From Deroplatys truncata (Eukaryota; Arthropoda; Insecta; Mantodea; Mantidae): DNA of 64,000 bases. The DNA is taken from positions 7,316,001 through 7,380,000 of the forward strand of contig CM060985.1 of the NCBI GenBank assembly GCA_030765065.1, given 5' to 3'. A program made the translations under genes and the position numbers. Within the stretch, counting starts at the first letter, position 1. Each line of letters starts with the position of its first letter. The notes below the pieces were generated by a model. The model was not told the DNA's origin. It saw nothing but the letters and a program-made list of their open reading frames with translations, and did not search any database. Below are positions 32,514 through 44,323 of this stretch, one piece after another.

Positions 32514-34065
32514 TCAAGTGTTGTTGCCCAGCCACGTCTGTTTGACCATGTCCGCCCCCTTCTCGGCGATCATGATGACCGGAGCGTTGATGTTGCCGCT
32601 GGTGATGGTCGGCATGATGCTGGCGTCTATCACCCTGAGGCCCTCCACGCCGTACACCTTGAGCTGGGGGTCCACGACGGCGAGAGGGTCTGAGGGTGGT
32701 CCCATCTTGGCCGTGCACGACATGTGGTAGATGGTGAGAGTGTATTGTCGTATGACGCACTCCCAGTACTCGTCCGTGAAGAGTGGAAGGTGTTCGCACC
32801 CCGGCACGGGCTTTTTGTGCAACCTGGCACCAAACCTCTTCATCGCCCGCGTCTCGCCCACGGCCACGGCGGACTTGACGCCTTCCCTCATCACTCGCAC
32901 ATCCTGCGGGTCCGTCAGGTAGTTGTGGTAGATGAGAGGAAAGTCAAATGGGTCGTTAGTCCTTAGCTTGATGTACCCTCGACTCTTGGGTCGCAGTATC
33001 ATCGGGAATATTCCAAACGCATCTTTCTTGCTGATGGAGCCGAAGTAATCGTTGTAGAAGCTGTCTGTGAGACAGTGTGCTCTCTTGGCGGCCGTTCCTC
33101 CGTCGGAGGAAGTGGTGGTAGAGGTCATCATGAACTCTATGTCGGGCCAGTCGTCCGACTGGTTAGCGTACTTGGTCTGTATGAAGCCGACGGTCTCTAT
33201 GCCGATGCTGGAGGTTAGGGGACCGTCCCCGAGTATCGCGTAGCGAAGGGCTGAGTTGAGGTTGACCACGCGGTCGATGAGGACGCTCACGGGATGGTCC
33301 ACGAGGAAGATGACGCCACCTATCGCTATGTGGTCCTGCAGGTTCCTGCCAACTCCTGGAGAGTCGTGTATGACGGGGATGTTCTTCTCGCGCAAGTGTT
33401 GAGCTGGACCGATACCTGACAGCATGAGAAGGTGAGGCGATGCCAAAGCTCCTGCCGAGAGGATCACTTCACGTCTCGCCAGGACCTTCTGCTTCCTGCC
33501 GTTTCTCACCAGCTCCACGCCCAGAGCGCGTCGTGACGTGGGGTCGATGATCACCTTGGTCACGTGGCTCCACATGGCCACGTGCAGGTTGTTCCTGAGC
33601 CGGACAGGACGGAGAAACGCCTTGGAAGTGCTGCAGCGATAACCGCGTCTCATCGTGTACTGGAACAGAGCAAAGCCCGTCTGTTTCTCGCCGTTGACGT
33701 CCAGGTGTTCGTATCCCATCTCCACCCCGGCCTGGAGCATAGCGATACCCAGAGGCGTGTGGAAGGGCGCGTCCTGGACCGTGAGGTAGCCCCCGGTAGC
33801 GTGGTACCTGGAGTTGTTGGCGAGGTAGGGGTTCCTCTGATCCATGGACTTGAGGAAGTAGGGCAGGATGCTGTCGTAACCCCAGCCAGGGTTACCGAAG
33901 CTCTCCCACTGGTCGAAGTCTCTCCTGTTGCCCCGGATGTAGAGCATGGTGTTGAGAACACTGGACCCTCCCAGCACCTTCCCTCTGGTCCAGCAGCATC
34001 TCATGTCGTTCATGGCTTGGCAGGCGCTGGGCTGCGGCTGGGTGCGGTACCTCCAGTCAATAGCG
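32514..34065 (-). CDS. GMC oxidoreductase (glucose dehydrogenase-like), second coding exon
   Basis: It encodes residues 109-625 of an insect GMC-family flavoprotein. Members oxidise alcohol or sugar hydroxyls using bound FAD; the substrate cannot be read from sequence. The exon opens after an acceptor (CTTGTTACAG at 34075-34066) with [10 protein letters not shown]. It contains GMC signature 1 ([18 protein letters not shown], about residues 137-154), signature 2 ([16 protein letters not shown]), and VGRNLQDH. The C-terminal active-site blocks are [10 protein letters not shown] (catalytic His near 556) and [17 protein letters not shown], where the second conserved catalytic position is Asn. The stop is TGA at 32516-32514. 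No stops or frameshifts occur and the GC-rich codons stand out from AT-rich flanks, so the gene appears functional. It joins the exon at 41911-42236 in phase 2. Confidence 0.95.
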
Positions 34066-34534
34066 CTGTAACAAGGAGACATTTGTCATGTCAATATGCG
34101 CTATCCTAATGAACATGTTGACAGTACCATGAGCATGAGGTAAAAATCTTAAACTCTGTCAGTTATTTAAATTTATTTACTCCCTCTCAACAGAAACAGT
34201 AACACACACAGATTAAACTAGAATAATTAGAGCTGCAGAAACTGAGGGAAAAGTGAATTTAATCAACATTTTAGTATACGAGACACTGAACTCTTGGAAT
34301 TTGGGACACAAATGGTGGTCATATAGCGATTTGTTGCAGTAGGTTGTTTATTCATTTATATAATACTCTTACTCATGTTGAATGTCCAGGAACATGTGGA
34401 ACTTGTGAGAATGTTACAACTTTCGCAAACAGCTAATTAATTACTGATTTCTCTTGGCAAGCGAAAGTAATATCATCGTACACTGCTCTCGTCAACTTGT
34501 TTAGTTACGGAGAGAGCACACTTCATTGCTCTGT

Positions 34535-34590
34535 GCGACATTCACATGACTTTCTCTACCCAGTATCGTTTATACCTCTCCTACAAACCG
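34535..34590 (-). mobile_element. DR1 3'-terminal fragment, minus strand
   Basis: GCGACATTCACATGACTTTC and TCTACCCAGTATCGTTTATA match the DR1-B 3' terminus. A plus-strand copy follows at once. Confidence 0.65.
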
Positions 34591-34597
34591 TTCTCAC

Positions 34598-35204
34598 TAC
34601 CAGCACGTAGTAGGTATTGCATTCTATCCAAAAATTCGATACCGAGATTTCACGGGAAATACCCTGAATAAAAATAAGAATGTTTGTGTTTGTGAAGAGG
34701 GATATATACCGGACTTGCTACCTTCCTAAGATGCAACACCAAGATTTTTAAGCCCCCCCCCACTCTCAACTACCCTTTACATGAAAAGGTTTCTTGACAT
34801 ATTTTATTTTTAAAAAAAATGGTTCTATGATTTTGATTAAAATACTATGCATTAAAGATATTTATATGACAAATAAAATTTGTACCCTGAATTTACTGGG
34901 AATAACCTGTGAAGTCCTCTTCATTCAGAAGGGATTTTGTAGTTATAGTCTTGTATAACTGGTAAGCGTTAAAGGATAGACAAAAACGTACTGCACAAAA
35001 AATGTAGAGCTCTTTAAAACACAATTTATTTCAAAAAAGTTTTTTGTGGCAAAACCTGTTTCTGAGATTCCGTTATTAATGGTTCGAATTGTTCATTATT
35101 TGTTCGTTAAGTCGTGTCAGCATTCAGTTGTTCCTCGCGATGTCATGGAAACAGCGTCCAGTTGTTAAACATTTGACTATCGCTGTTCTCTATAAGGAAA
35201 TGTG
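34598..35204 (+). mobile_element. DR1-B copy, plus strand, left part (split by SINE-3)
   Basis: From GCACGTAGTAGGTATTGCAT (5' domain) through the centre to CTGTTCTCTATAAGGAAATG. The copy resumes at 35462. Confidence 0.85.
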
Positions 35205-35461
35205 TTTTGTTGGTAGTTCCATTTATACCCCCCCTTTAACTACACTGGTCTTATCGGCGGCCTTTCCTTTGAAACTCGTGTAACTCTTGTCGATAGGTTT
35301 CTTGCACTTTTGGTTTTTAATCATTAGATTATACACACGTTCATACCTCCAGACTCTGGAGAGGATAGTGATTAATCTCGGCTAGAGACCCACCCCCAGC
35401 CGGGAATCGACCCCCTCGCACAACAGGCAGGTGCTGTACCGACTGAGCTACGGGGCCAGCC
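35205..35461 (-). repeat. SINE-3, complete, minus strand, 257 bp
   Basis: The minus strand starts GGCTGGCCCCGTAGCTCAGT, a tRNA-like head with A box. A B-box-like GGTCGATTCCCGGC follows about 45 bp on. The rest is a SINE body. It is flanked by an exact 8-bp duplication GAAATGTG (35197-35204 and 35462-35469) within a DR1-B copy. A second copy lies at about 53420-53545. Confidence 0.85.
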
Positions 35462-35590
35462 GAAATGTGAAAGGTTTATTGGGATTAAAATGTAATATAT
35501 AGGAAAATAAGCTTGTGTAAGAATAGTTTGTATAGGCACTAATAAACGATAGAGGGTAGAGAAAGTGATGTGAATATAACACATCAGATG
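35462..35590 (+). mobile_element. DR1-B copy, plus strand, right part
   Basis: GAAATGTGAAAGGTTTATTG resumes the interrupted copy. It ends AGAGGGTAGAGAAAGTGATG...ATAACACATCAGAT. Confidence 0.85.
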
Positions 35591-36005
35591 CTTTTTCTAT
35601 CCACTTGTGTTAATGTAGATAAACGTTTACACATTTCGTTGTATGGCTATAGGAGACTAAAGAGATACTCAAATGGCTGGCTTTGAAACGACATCCGAGA
35701 AACACATAAATAGCAACAGCACTTTAAAAATGACAAAAGTACTGAACTTAGCTCGAATTAATGACAGGCTGATGGTACAAAAAGCGTTATTTGAAGTAAA
35801 TTGTGTGTTTTAAGAAGCTATACACTTTCTCTCTGCTACAAAAGTCATTCAGAATGAAGAGGAGTTGAAGGTACACATTTTATTTGTCATGTACATATCT
35901 TAATCATATAGTATTGGAGTAAAAATCGTTAGAGGCATTTTTGAGAAAATAAATATCCAACATTTTCTAAATAAAGAAGTTTGTAAGAAGAGTGAGTAGA
36001 GAAAG
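35591..36005 (-). mobile_element. DR1 copy, minus strand, internally deleted
   Basis: CACTTGTGTTAATGTAGATA and GGTACAAAAAGCGTTATTTG lead through the centre. The right side jumps to a 5' subterminal AGAGTGAGTAGAGAAAGTAA. The microsatellite region is missing. Confidence 0.7.
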
Positions 36006-36184
36006 TAATTTTATTGTATACCTACGGAGGGATATCAAAACATGTAAGTTGTGAAATTGGTGAGGAAAGCTGCCATCTCGAGTACTGTGAGGGCTGCAGG
36101 GAGGGGACAGCATCACAACGTCCGTCCACAGACTATTCTTACAATAGCGTGCTAAGGTGTTGTGTGCCACCCAAACCTGCGTCT

Positions 36185-36832
36185 GTCAACAGCATAACTT
36201 AAAAACGAAAAGTTTGCTGCCTTTCAAACATGCGACACGAAATTTTTCAAGAAAATTCCCCACCATAAACTACCTTTTGCGTGCAAGATTTTAAATATTT
36301 TTTTTATTTTCTGAGAAATGGCTCTAACGATTTTGAGTAAAATAATATATTCACATGACAAATAAAATGTATATCTTGAACTTTCTGGAAATAGCCTGTG
36401 TAGTGCTCTTCATTCGGAAACAATATTTGATAATCTTGTAAACGTTAAGTAATAGACGAAAACTTAAGCAAAAAAAAAGTACATCTCTTTAAAACACACA
36501 ATTTATTTCAAATAACCTTTGTTGGGGCATCAGCGGTTTCTCAGATATCCGTAATTAGTGGTTCGAATTGTTCATTACTTGGTCATTGTTTTAAAGTCCT
36601 GTCGACATTCACTTGTTTCTCGCGATGTCATGGCCAGATATAGCGTCCAGTTGTTAAACATTTGACTATCGCTGTTCTCTATAACGAAATGTGTAATGTA
36701 GCTGTTTCTGTATAGTTTTATCTCAATTAAAATAAAGTTGATAGAGAAATAAGACTTCGTAAGAATATTTTATATGCGTGCTAATAAACGATAGAGGGTA
36801 GAGAAAGTCCTGTGAATGCAACACATAATCTT
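36185..36832 (+). mobile_element. DR1-B copy, plus strand, lacks the first ~150 bp
   Basis: It starts at AACAGCATAACTTAAAAACG, passes GTTTCTCGCGATGTCATGG and TTAAACATTTGACTATCGCT, and ends AGAGGGTAGAGAAAGTCCTG...CAACACATAAT. Confidence 0.8.
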
Positions 36833-37055
36833 TTAGAAAAACGTCCTCGCGCGGGCACACACTTGGGTGTGTTTGTGAACAGCATAACTGAAAAACGGAA
36901 AGTCGGTTAAATACGAAAGCTGATGTTTAAGTGGAAGAATGCGACACGAAGATTTTCAAGAAGCCCCACCCCCCGAATTACTCTTTACATGACAAATGTT
37001 TCGTTGTTTTTTATTTTCTCAAAAATAGCTGTGACGATTTTGTATAACATACAGT
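36833..37055 (+). mobile_element. DR1 fragment joined head-to-tail to the previous copy
   Basis: It begins at the internal TTTTAGAAAAACGTCCTCGC position, then GTGAACAGCATAACTGAAAA. It ends in the centre (AAAAATAGCTGTGACGATTT). Confidence 0.75.
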
Positions 37056-37579
37056 AAGACTGAGTAATGTTACGCTGAAGTCAAACACTGTACGGGGCAC
37101 AAAATATCTTAAAATGTGCATGTAAACTAATACATAGAAACACTAATCCACCCAGAAAATAGTACTTCTCACAAAATGAGTAAATTAGTTTTTCAATATT
37201 CTAATGTTTTGGAAGTCGCGGAAAACGCAAAAGAAAAAACTGCAACAATTGTGCATTTAGTGTTTGAATATGCGAATGACATACAACTATAAAGTGTGCA
37301 ATGACCCTTCAGAAAAGAATGGACATTTCAGTAGTGAAATAAAAGAAAAGTTCTTGACTACAAGGTACGTGAAAGTACATTTTATTTAATAAATAATTGT
37401 ATAACTTTTCTCAAAATGTAAATTAATGTTTGTATGCAATGGATGACTTATAATAGAATTGATCTATTGCTGACTGCATTTTGCTCAATGGTGAGGCCCC
37501 TCCCTCAAGGAATCTGCACTGATTCTCTATATGACGTCATGAGAAACAAAAGTAACGTTTTATAGCTAGCAGTTACGTA
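37056..37579. other. Unassigned intronic stretch
   Basis: No recognised repeat or gene. Confidence 0.4.
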
Positions 37580-37885
37580 ATTGCTGCAGACTTCACAAGT
37601 ATTCCCACAACATTCAAGATATACATTTCATTTGGACGTAACTACTCTAAACGTTAGAGCCACGAGAAAATACATTTTTAAAAAATTGCCGTGTAAAGCG
37701 CAGTTTGTGTTGGTGGGGGGGGGGAGTTTCTTAAAAGTCTTCATGTCGCATCTTTGGAAGATACTTAACTTGACACCAAGTTTGGTATTTATCCTAGTTT
37801 TCGTTTTTGAATGGACCCGTTTCTAAAAAAACCAGGGGACTACAAAACGTGTAGTATATATGCAATACCTACTTACTGTAAGAAT
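37580..37885 (-). mobile_element. DR1 fragment, 5' half, minus strand
   Basis: TCACAAGTATTCCCACAACA, ACCAAGTTTGGTATTTATCC and GACTACAAAACGTGTAGTAT follow DR1 order in reverse. A run of Gs at about 37715 replaces the GGGGTGGGGGG block. Confidence 0.65.
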
Positions 37886-38191
37886 GATTTAAAATGTTTT
37901 GGGCAATACTCGTGTTGAAATATTCATGTTTCGGTTAGTTCCTATGAAATTAAGATAAGTCCATTAGTTTTGAGATTTTCGTACTTTCACCTGTGTAATT
38001 ATTATTTTAACAGCACAAAATTGAGAAGTGTATCATTGTCGTTATGACGAGCACAGGCATTTACATCGCTCCCTATTTCTTGCCAACTTCATTCCACATT
38101 TTCCCTTCTTTGATAACTGTTCTCTTCCTTGGTCTTCTTTCTTAGTGTGCGTCCTATCCACTTCCACTTTCGTGTATGTATTTATATTATT

Positions 38192-38301
38192 ACTTTCTCT
38201 ACTACGTATAGTAAGTAGGGGAAGTATTGTATTCCACCCAAAAATTCGATACCGAGATTTCACCGGAAATACATGTTTTGAGATCCCCTGAATAAAAAAA
38301 A
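38192..38301 (+). mobile_element. DR1-A outer copy, 5' piece (nest level 1)
   Basis: ACTTTCTCTACTACGTATAG at 38192 to the A-run after CCCCTGAAT. The copy is interrupted here and resumes at about 40070. Confidence 0.9.
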
Positions 38302-38530
38302 TCTGATGTGTTACACTCACATGACTTTCTCTACTCTTGTACAATCTAATTTTACAAACGCCTTTTCTCCATATGCTTCACGTTAATCGAGATATCGAGA
38401 TGTCAATCTTATTGGTAATTTTCTTGTAGATGCAAGGGAAATATGGTAGCTTTTAAGCGATAGTCAAATATTTTAACGCTGGTTGCTATGTGGCGCATTC
38501 CATTCTCTTTGCATGTCAATGACATAAAAA
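38302..38530 (-). mobile_element. DR1-A middle copy, 3' piece (nest level 2)
   Basis: TCTGATGTGTTACACTCACA opens a minus-strand copy inserted into the A-run of the outer copy. It breaks at GTCAATGACATAAAAA and resumes at about 39399. Confidence 0.9.
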
Positions 38531-39398
38531 TCTGATGTGTTACACTCACATGACTTTCTCTACTCTTGTACAATCTATTTTTACAAACGCCTATTCTCCA
38601 TATGCTTTATGTTAATCGAGATATCGAGATGTCAAACTTATTGGTATTTTTCTTGTAGATGCAAGGGGAATATGGTAGCTTTTAAGCGATGGTCAAATAT
38701 TTTAACGCTGGTTGCTATGCGGCGCATTCCATTCTCTTTGCAAGTCCAGGACATAAAAAAATGAATAACGAATTTGAGAAAAAGTATAAGTATTGGAAAA
38801 TTTAAGGGAATAACAAGCAATATCTCGAAAACGGTTCACTCAACAAAAGAAATGTATATGACATAAGTTGTGTATTTTAACGAGATCTACATTTTTTGTG
38901 TAGTAAAAATTTGTCTATCTCTTATGGTTTACCAGTTATGCAAAAGTCGTTCACAATGAAGAATACTTTTGGAGACATTCACAGAAAATTCGAGATATAC
39001 ATTTCATTTCTCATGACATTATCTTAAACATATGATATTTTAATCAAAATCGTTAGAGCCATTTTTGAGAAAATTAAAATTTTCGAAAAATGTTCCATGT
39101 AAAGGGTAGTCTGGGGTGGGGGGATTTTCTTGAAAACCTTCGTGTCGCATCTCTGGAAGATACTGAACCTAAATACCAAGTTTGGTGTTTATCCGACTGT
39201 TCGTTTTTGAGTTATGCTGTTCACACACACACAGACACACACACACACAGACACACAGACACACACACGGACATGTTTCCAAAAATGCTTTTTTTGATTC
39301 AGGAGGTCTCAAAACATGTATTTCCGGTGAAATCTCGGTATCGAATTTTTGGGTGGAATGCAATACTTCCCCTACTTACTATACGTAGTAGAGAAAGT
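38531..39398 (-). mobile_element. DR1-A inner copy, complete (nest level 3)
   Basis: A complete minus-strand copy from TCTGATGTGTTACACTCACA to GTAGTAGAGAAAGT, inserted in the A-run of the middle copy. The (CA)n tract is at about 39224-39270. It is the youngest of the three by position. Confidence 0.92.
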
Positions 39399-39890
39399 AA
39401 AAAATGAGTAACGAATTTGAGAAAAAGTATAAGTATTGGAAAGTTTAAGGAAATAACAAGCAATATCTCGAAAACGGTTCACTCAACAAAAGAAATGTAT
39501 ATGACATAAGTTGTGTATTTTAACGCTATCTACATTTTTTGTGTAGTAAAATTTTGTCTATCTCTTATGGTTTTCCAGTTATGCAAAAGTCGTTCACAAT
39601 GAAGAATACTTTTGGAGACATTCCCAGAAAATTCCAGATATACATTTCATTTCTCATGACATTATCTTAAACATATGATATTTTAATCAAAATCGTTAGA
39701 GCCATTTTTGAGAAAATTAAAATTTTCGAAAAATCTTCCATGTAAAGGGTAGTCTGGGGTGGGGGGATTTTCTTGAAAACCTTCGTGTCGCATCTCTGGA
39801 AGATACTGAACCTAAATACCAAGTTTGGTGCTTATCCGACTGTTCGTTTTTGAGTTATGCTGTTCACAGACACACAGACACACACACACA

Positions 39891-39927
<37 letters not shown>

Positions 39928-40066
39928 ACACACGGACATGTTTCCAAAAATGCTTTTTTTGGATTCAGGAGGTCTCAAAACATGTATTTCCGGTGAAATC
40001 TCGGTATCGAATTTTTGGGTGGAATGCAATACTTCCCCTACTTACTATACGTAGTAGAGAAAGTAA
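39399..40066 (-). mobile_element. DR1-A middle copy, 5' piece (nest level 2)
   Basis: AAAAATGAGTAACGAATTTG restores the middle copy exactly where it broke. It ends GTAGTAGAGAAAGTAA at about 40066. The (CA)n tract at 39866-39935 is longer than in the inner copy. Confidence 0.9.
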
Positions 40067-40824
40067 AAAGCATTTTTGGAAACATGTCCGTGTATGTGTC
40101 TGTGAACAGCATAACTCAGAAACGAACAGTTGGATAAACACCAAACTTGGTATTTAGGTTCAGTATCTTCCATGGATGCGACACGAAGGTTTTCAAGAAA
40201 ATCCCCCCACCAAAGAGTACCCTTTACATGGAACATTTTTCGAAAATTTTAATTTTCTCAAAAATGGCTCTAACGATTTTGATTAAAATATCATATGTTT
40301 AAGATATTTTCATGACAAATAAAATGTATATCTTGAATTTTCTGGGAATGTCTCCAAAAGTATTCTTTATTGTGAACGACTTTTGGTAAACTGGTAAACC
40401 ATAAGAGATAGACAAAATTTTACTACACAACAGATGTAGATCGCGTTAAAATACATTTTTGTTGTTGAGTGAACCATTTTCGAGATATTGCTTGTTATTC
40501 CCTTAAATTTTTCAATACTTATTTTCTCAAATGGGAATTCGTTATTCATTTTTTTGTCTTGGATATGCAAAGAGTATTAATCTGTGGCAAAGGGAATGGT
40601 GCTGCACCTAGCAACCAGCTATTAAGAGATAGGTATGTGCTTAAAGGCTACTGTATTTCTATATTGCCCTTGTAAATATGTATTCCCCTTACGTCTACAA
40701 GAAAATTAGCAATAAGAGTCTGCAAATGTTTATCTCGATTAACATGAAGTAGATGGAGAATAAGCGTTTGTAAAAATAGTTTGTACAAGAGTAGAGAAAG
40801 TCGTGTGAGTGTAACACACCAGAT
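40067..40824 (+). mobile_element. DR1-A outer copy, remainder (nest level 1)
   Basis: GCATTTTTGGAAACATGTCC restores the outer copy. It reaches the 3' terminus AGAGTAGAGAAAGTCGTGTG...ACACACCAGAT at 40824. Confidence 0.9.
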
Positions 40825-40830
40825 TTTTTT

Positions 40831-41056
40831 TTTCGTACTGTACATGCAAAGAGAATGGAATACTCCACATAGCAACCACCTCTTAAAACATTTGACTATC
40901 GCTTAAATACTACCAATGCCCCTTGCACCTACAAGAACATTAGCAATAAGATTAACATTTCGATATCTCGATTAACATGAAGCATGTGGAGAATAAGCGT
41001 TTGTAAAAACAGTTTGTACAAGAGTAGAGAAAGTCATGTGAGTGTAACACATCAGA
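40831..41056 (+). mobile_element. DR1-A 3'-end fragment appended to the outer copy
   Basis: Starting at TACATGCAAAGAGAATGGAA it repeats the last ~225 bp of DR1-A, ending CACATCAGAT. The same appended piece follows the copy at 55393-56305. Confidence 0.85.
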
Positions 41057-41129
41057 TTTTAATTTTTTTTTATTTCCCATAATTGTAGATTTGAAATTGT
41101 ATCTGGGCGTGTTATTCTTCTTAAACATC

Positions 41130-41380
41130 GTCGTCCTCCGTGGTGTAGTGGTTACCATGGTAGCCTCTAGTTCCCGAGGTCGCGGGTTCAAACCGGGCGA
41201 AGGGCGATGGATTTTTTTCGGGCGTAAAAATCCTTAGCAAGGGAAGTAAAGCGGTGGTCCCGTGTCGTACATTTATGACACGTAATAGAGCCTGATAAAG
41301 AGGCCGGTCTCTCACGCCCAATATAGAAGTGGACGCTAAGTACCACAGCAGTTAAAGAGCGTCCACAAATAAAACTCAAT
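41130..41380 (+). repeat. SINE-1 copy, plus strand, best preserved tRNA head
   Basis: It starts GTCGTCCTCCGTGGTGTAGT. The A-box region is GTGTAGTGGTTACCATGG and the B box GGTTCAAACC lies at 41185-41194, the internal Pol III promoter pattern of a tRNA-derived SINE. The body and the AAATAAAACTCAA tail match the other copies. It lies in the GMC intron, antisense to the gene. Confidence 0.9.
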
Positions 41381-42614
<1,234 letters not shown>

Positions 42615-43610
42615 GGGCCGCTTGCAAAATTCCGGAGTTTAGCTAAGGAGCGTTTAAAGTGGACGCGGCAACACCACATTTTAAAGCTTTCCAATTGGAC
42701 ACCACGCGGCGTATGTTTCCGGAAGTAGTGGAAAAAAGGTTTGGGGAATTTCGTGTCTTTTTTCTAACAGCAACGTGTCTGAACGACTAGAAAACTTCAG
42801 CACTACTGGAAGAGGAACTCTGTTAGAAATATTGAGAGAGTATCAGGTATAATATTGCCAAAACAGTGCTTGCTTTAGAAAATTTAAATGTAACAAAGCA
42901 CAAATTTTGTTGTCATTATAGTATGTAACACGTAAAAATAAAAATTAAAAAAACATGAGCTGCTTTGCTGAACTTGAAAAATACTATATGAATGTGGTTA
43001 TGTGCTGTCAAAAATGGAAATTCACAAAAAATGAGGAGTTGGTAGCGGGCACATCCAATCTGACGAATTGCTGTAATTGATCTTGAGCACCTGGTTCATG
43101 TCACACATTCACTTGCATTCATTGCGGTAATCATAAAGCCCATATATTTTATGGATGTGCATACTGAAGCTCAGGTACCATACCTACATATCTACCTTCT
43201 AAACAGAGCAGAATAAATGAATCATATTAACGTCCACATTACATTTGCTTTCACTGGTTAAAACGAGGCTAGCCCGAGCACATTTCTTCCTATTAATGTT
43301 GAAACCGACTTGTATGTATTAACCGGGAGGAAGGACACTAAATTGTGCTGAAATACATTGTTATAAGCCGCATACGTAACGTACAAGTATTAGTTTAACT
43401 TGTGTTACGGAGGTAGGTACTTCCTTTATGCCTCTGGATTTCTCGCTTTCAATTCTCTTTCGGTATAGTTCTGTAAGGGATTAGAACGGCTCCCTTCTGG
43501 GTGTAAAACTCGTGTGAAATAAGAGTGGCGTTTAAGGTTAAACCACCTGCCATGCAGCGTTAGACACTGTTTGGCACTAAACATACCTACATCGTTTTAG
43601 CAAGCGGCCC
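42615..43610. mobile_element. Non-autonomous TIR element, about 1.0 kb
   Basis: GGGCCGCTTGCAAAA (42615-42629) is matched in reverse by TTTTAGCAAGCGGCCC (43595-43610), with one inserted base. It is bordered by CTAA (42611-42614) and TTAA (43611-43614), suggesting a TTAA or TWA target duplication. The interior has no coding potential. The superfamily could be piggyBac-like (TTAA) or PIF/Harbinger-like (TWA). Confidence 0.6.
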
Positions 43611-43816
43611 TTAAGGCTTGAAGACATGTAACTCCAGGTGGAGTGTTTTGATTGGCTGAGCAGAGTTGTAGTCTTACCTCCGTGGTATGAAACTGCAAAC
43701 AGTGTTAGTCACAAAATGGAAACGCTCGAAGCCAATAATAACGTATCTTCGGAATGTTAACAATGTGTTAATCTGAAAAACGGTTTAATTGACACTGTCT
43801 TGTGAGTGAGTGGATA

Positions 43817-43823
43817 TCTTCTT

Positions 43824-43853
<30 letters not shown>
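43817..43853 (+). repeat. (CTT)n microsatellite
   Basis: Twelve uninterrupted CTT trinucleotides. Confidence 0.95.
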
Positions 43854-43855
<2 letters not shown>

Positions 43856-44024
43856 AGAATGGTGTAGGAAAACATTGCTCAAAAACTGGGTAATATTTCA
43901 TACTACACTGTTAAGTATAAATCATATAAGAGAGCATTTATTACTTTATAAAAACGAGTAAAGTCATCCAAGATAATTGTATACTTCATTATGCTATTTT
44001 GGTGCATAGGTATTTTTTGCTGAT

Positions 44025-44323
44025 GATGGGAGGCACTGTTCCAGTTAGGAAACTGCCCCACAAGGGGGCGCCCCCGGAGACCGGAACCAGGAGTGATGGT
44101 GCAGTAATGAGACGCCCCGACAGGCAGACCGGGAACCCCCGCTCCGGTCCGTTTACCCCGGCAACCAGCCGAAGGCCGAGGGACAGAGAAAATTCAATAG
44201 AGAGCATCCTTTTGTCCCTGTCGCGCCGCACCGGACACCATCGCCGACACTTCCAACCCTGAAGCATGAGTGAAATGGAAATTCGGGGGCTGAAAGAAAT
44301 CACTTCAACATTCGCTTGACGAC
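44025..44323 (-). repeat. SINE-2 copy, minus strand, body part (split by insertion)
   Basis: It shares CCTGTCGCGCCGCACCGGAC, GCCGACACTTCCAACCCTGA and TTCGCTTGACGACC with the SINE-2 at 26210. The copy stops at GACGACC and its tRNA-like head reappears after 45543. Confidence 0.8.

Noticed and set aside
33564..34109. 181-codon plus-strand frame opposite the GMC gene.
   Set aside because: It is a mirror of GC-rich GMC codons; the minus strand has full family motifs.
35375..35460. Possible tRNA gene on the minus strand (A box and B box visible).
   Set aside because: The sequence continues into a SINE body, is flanked by an 8-bp target duplication, and has a second copy at 53420-53545. It is the head of SINE-3.
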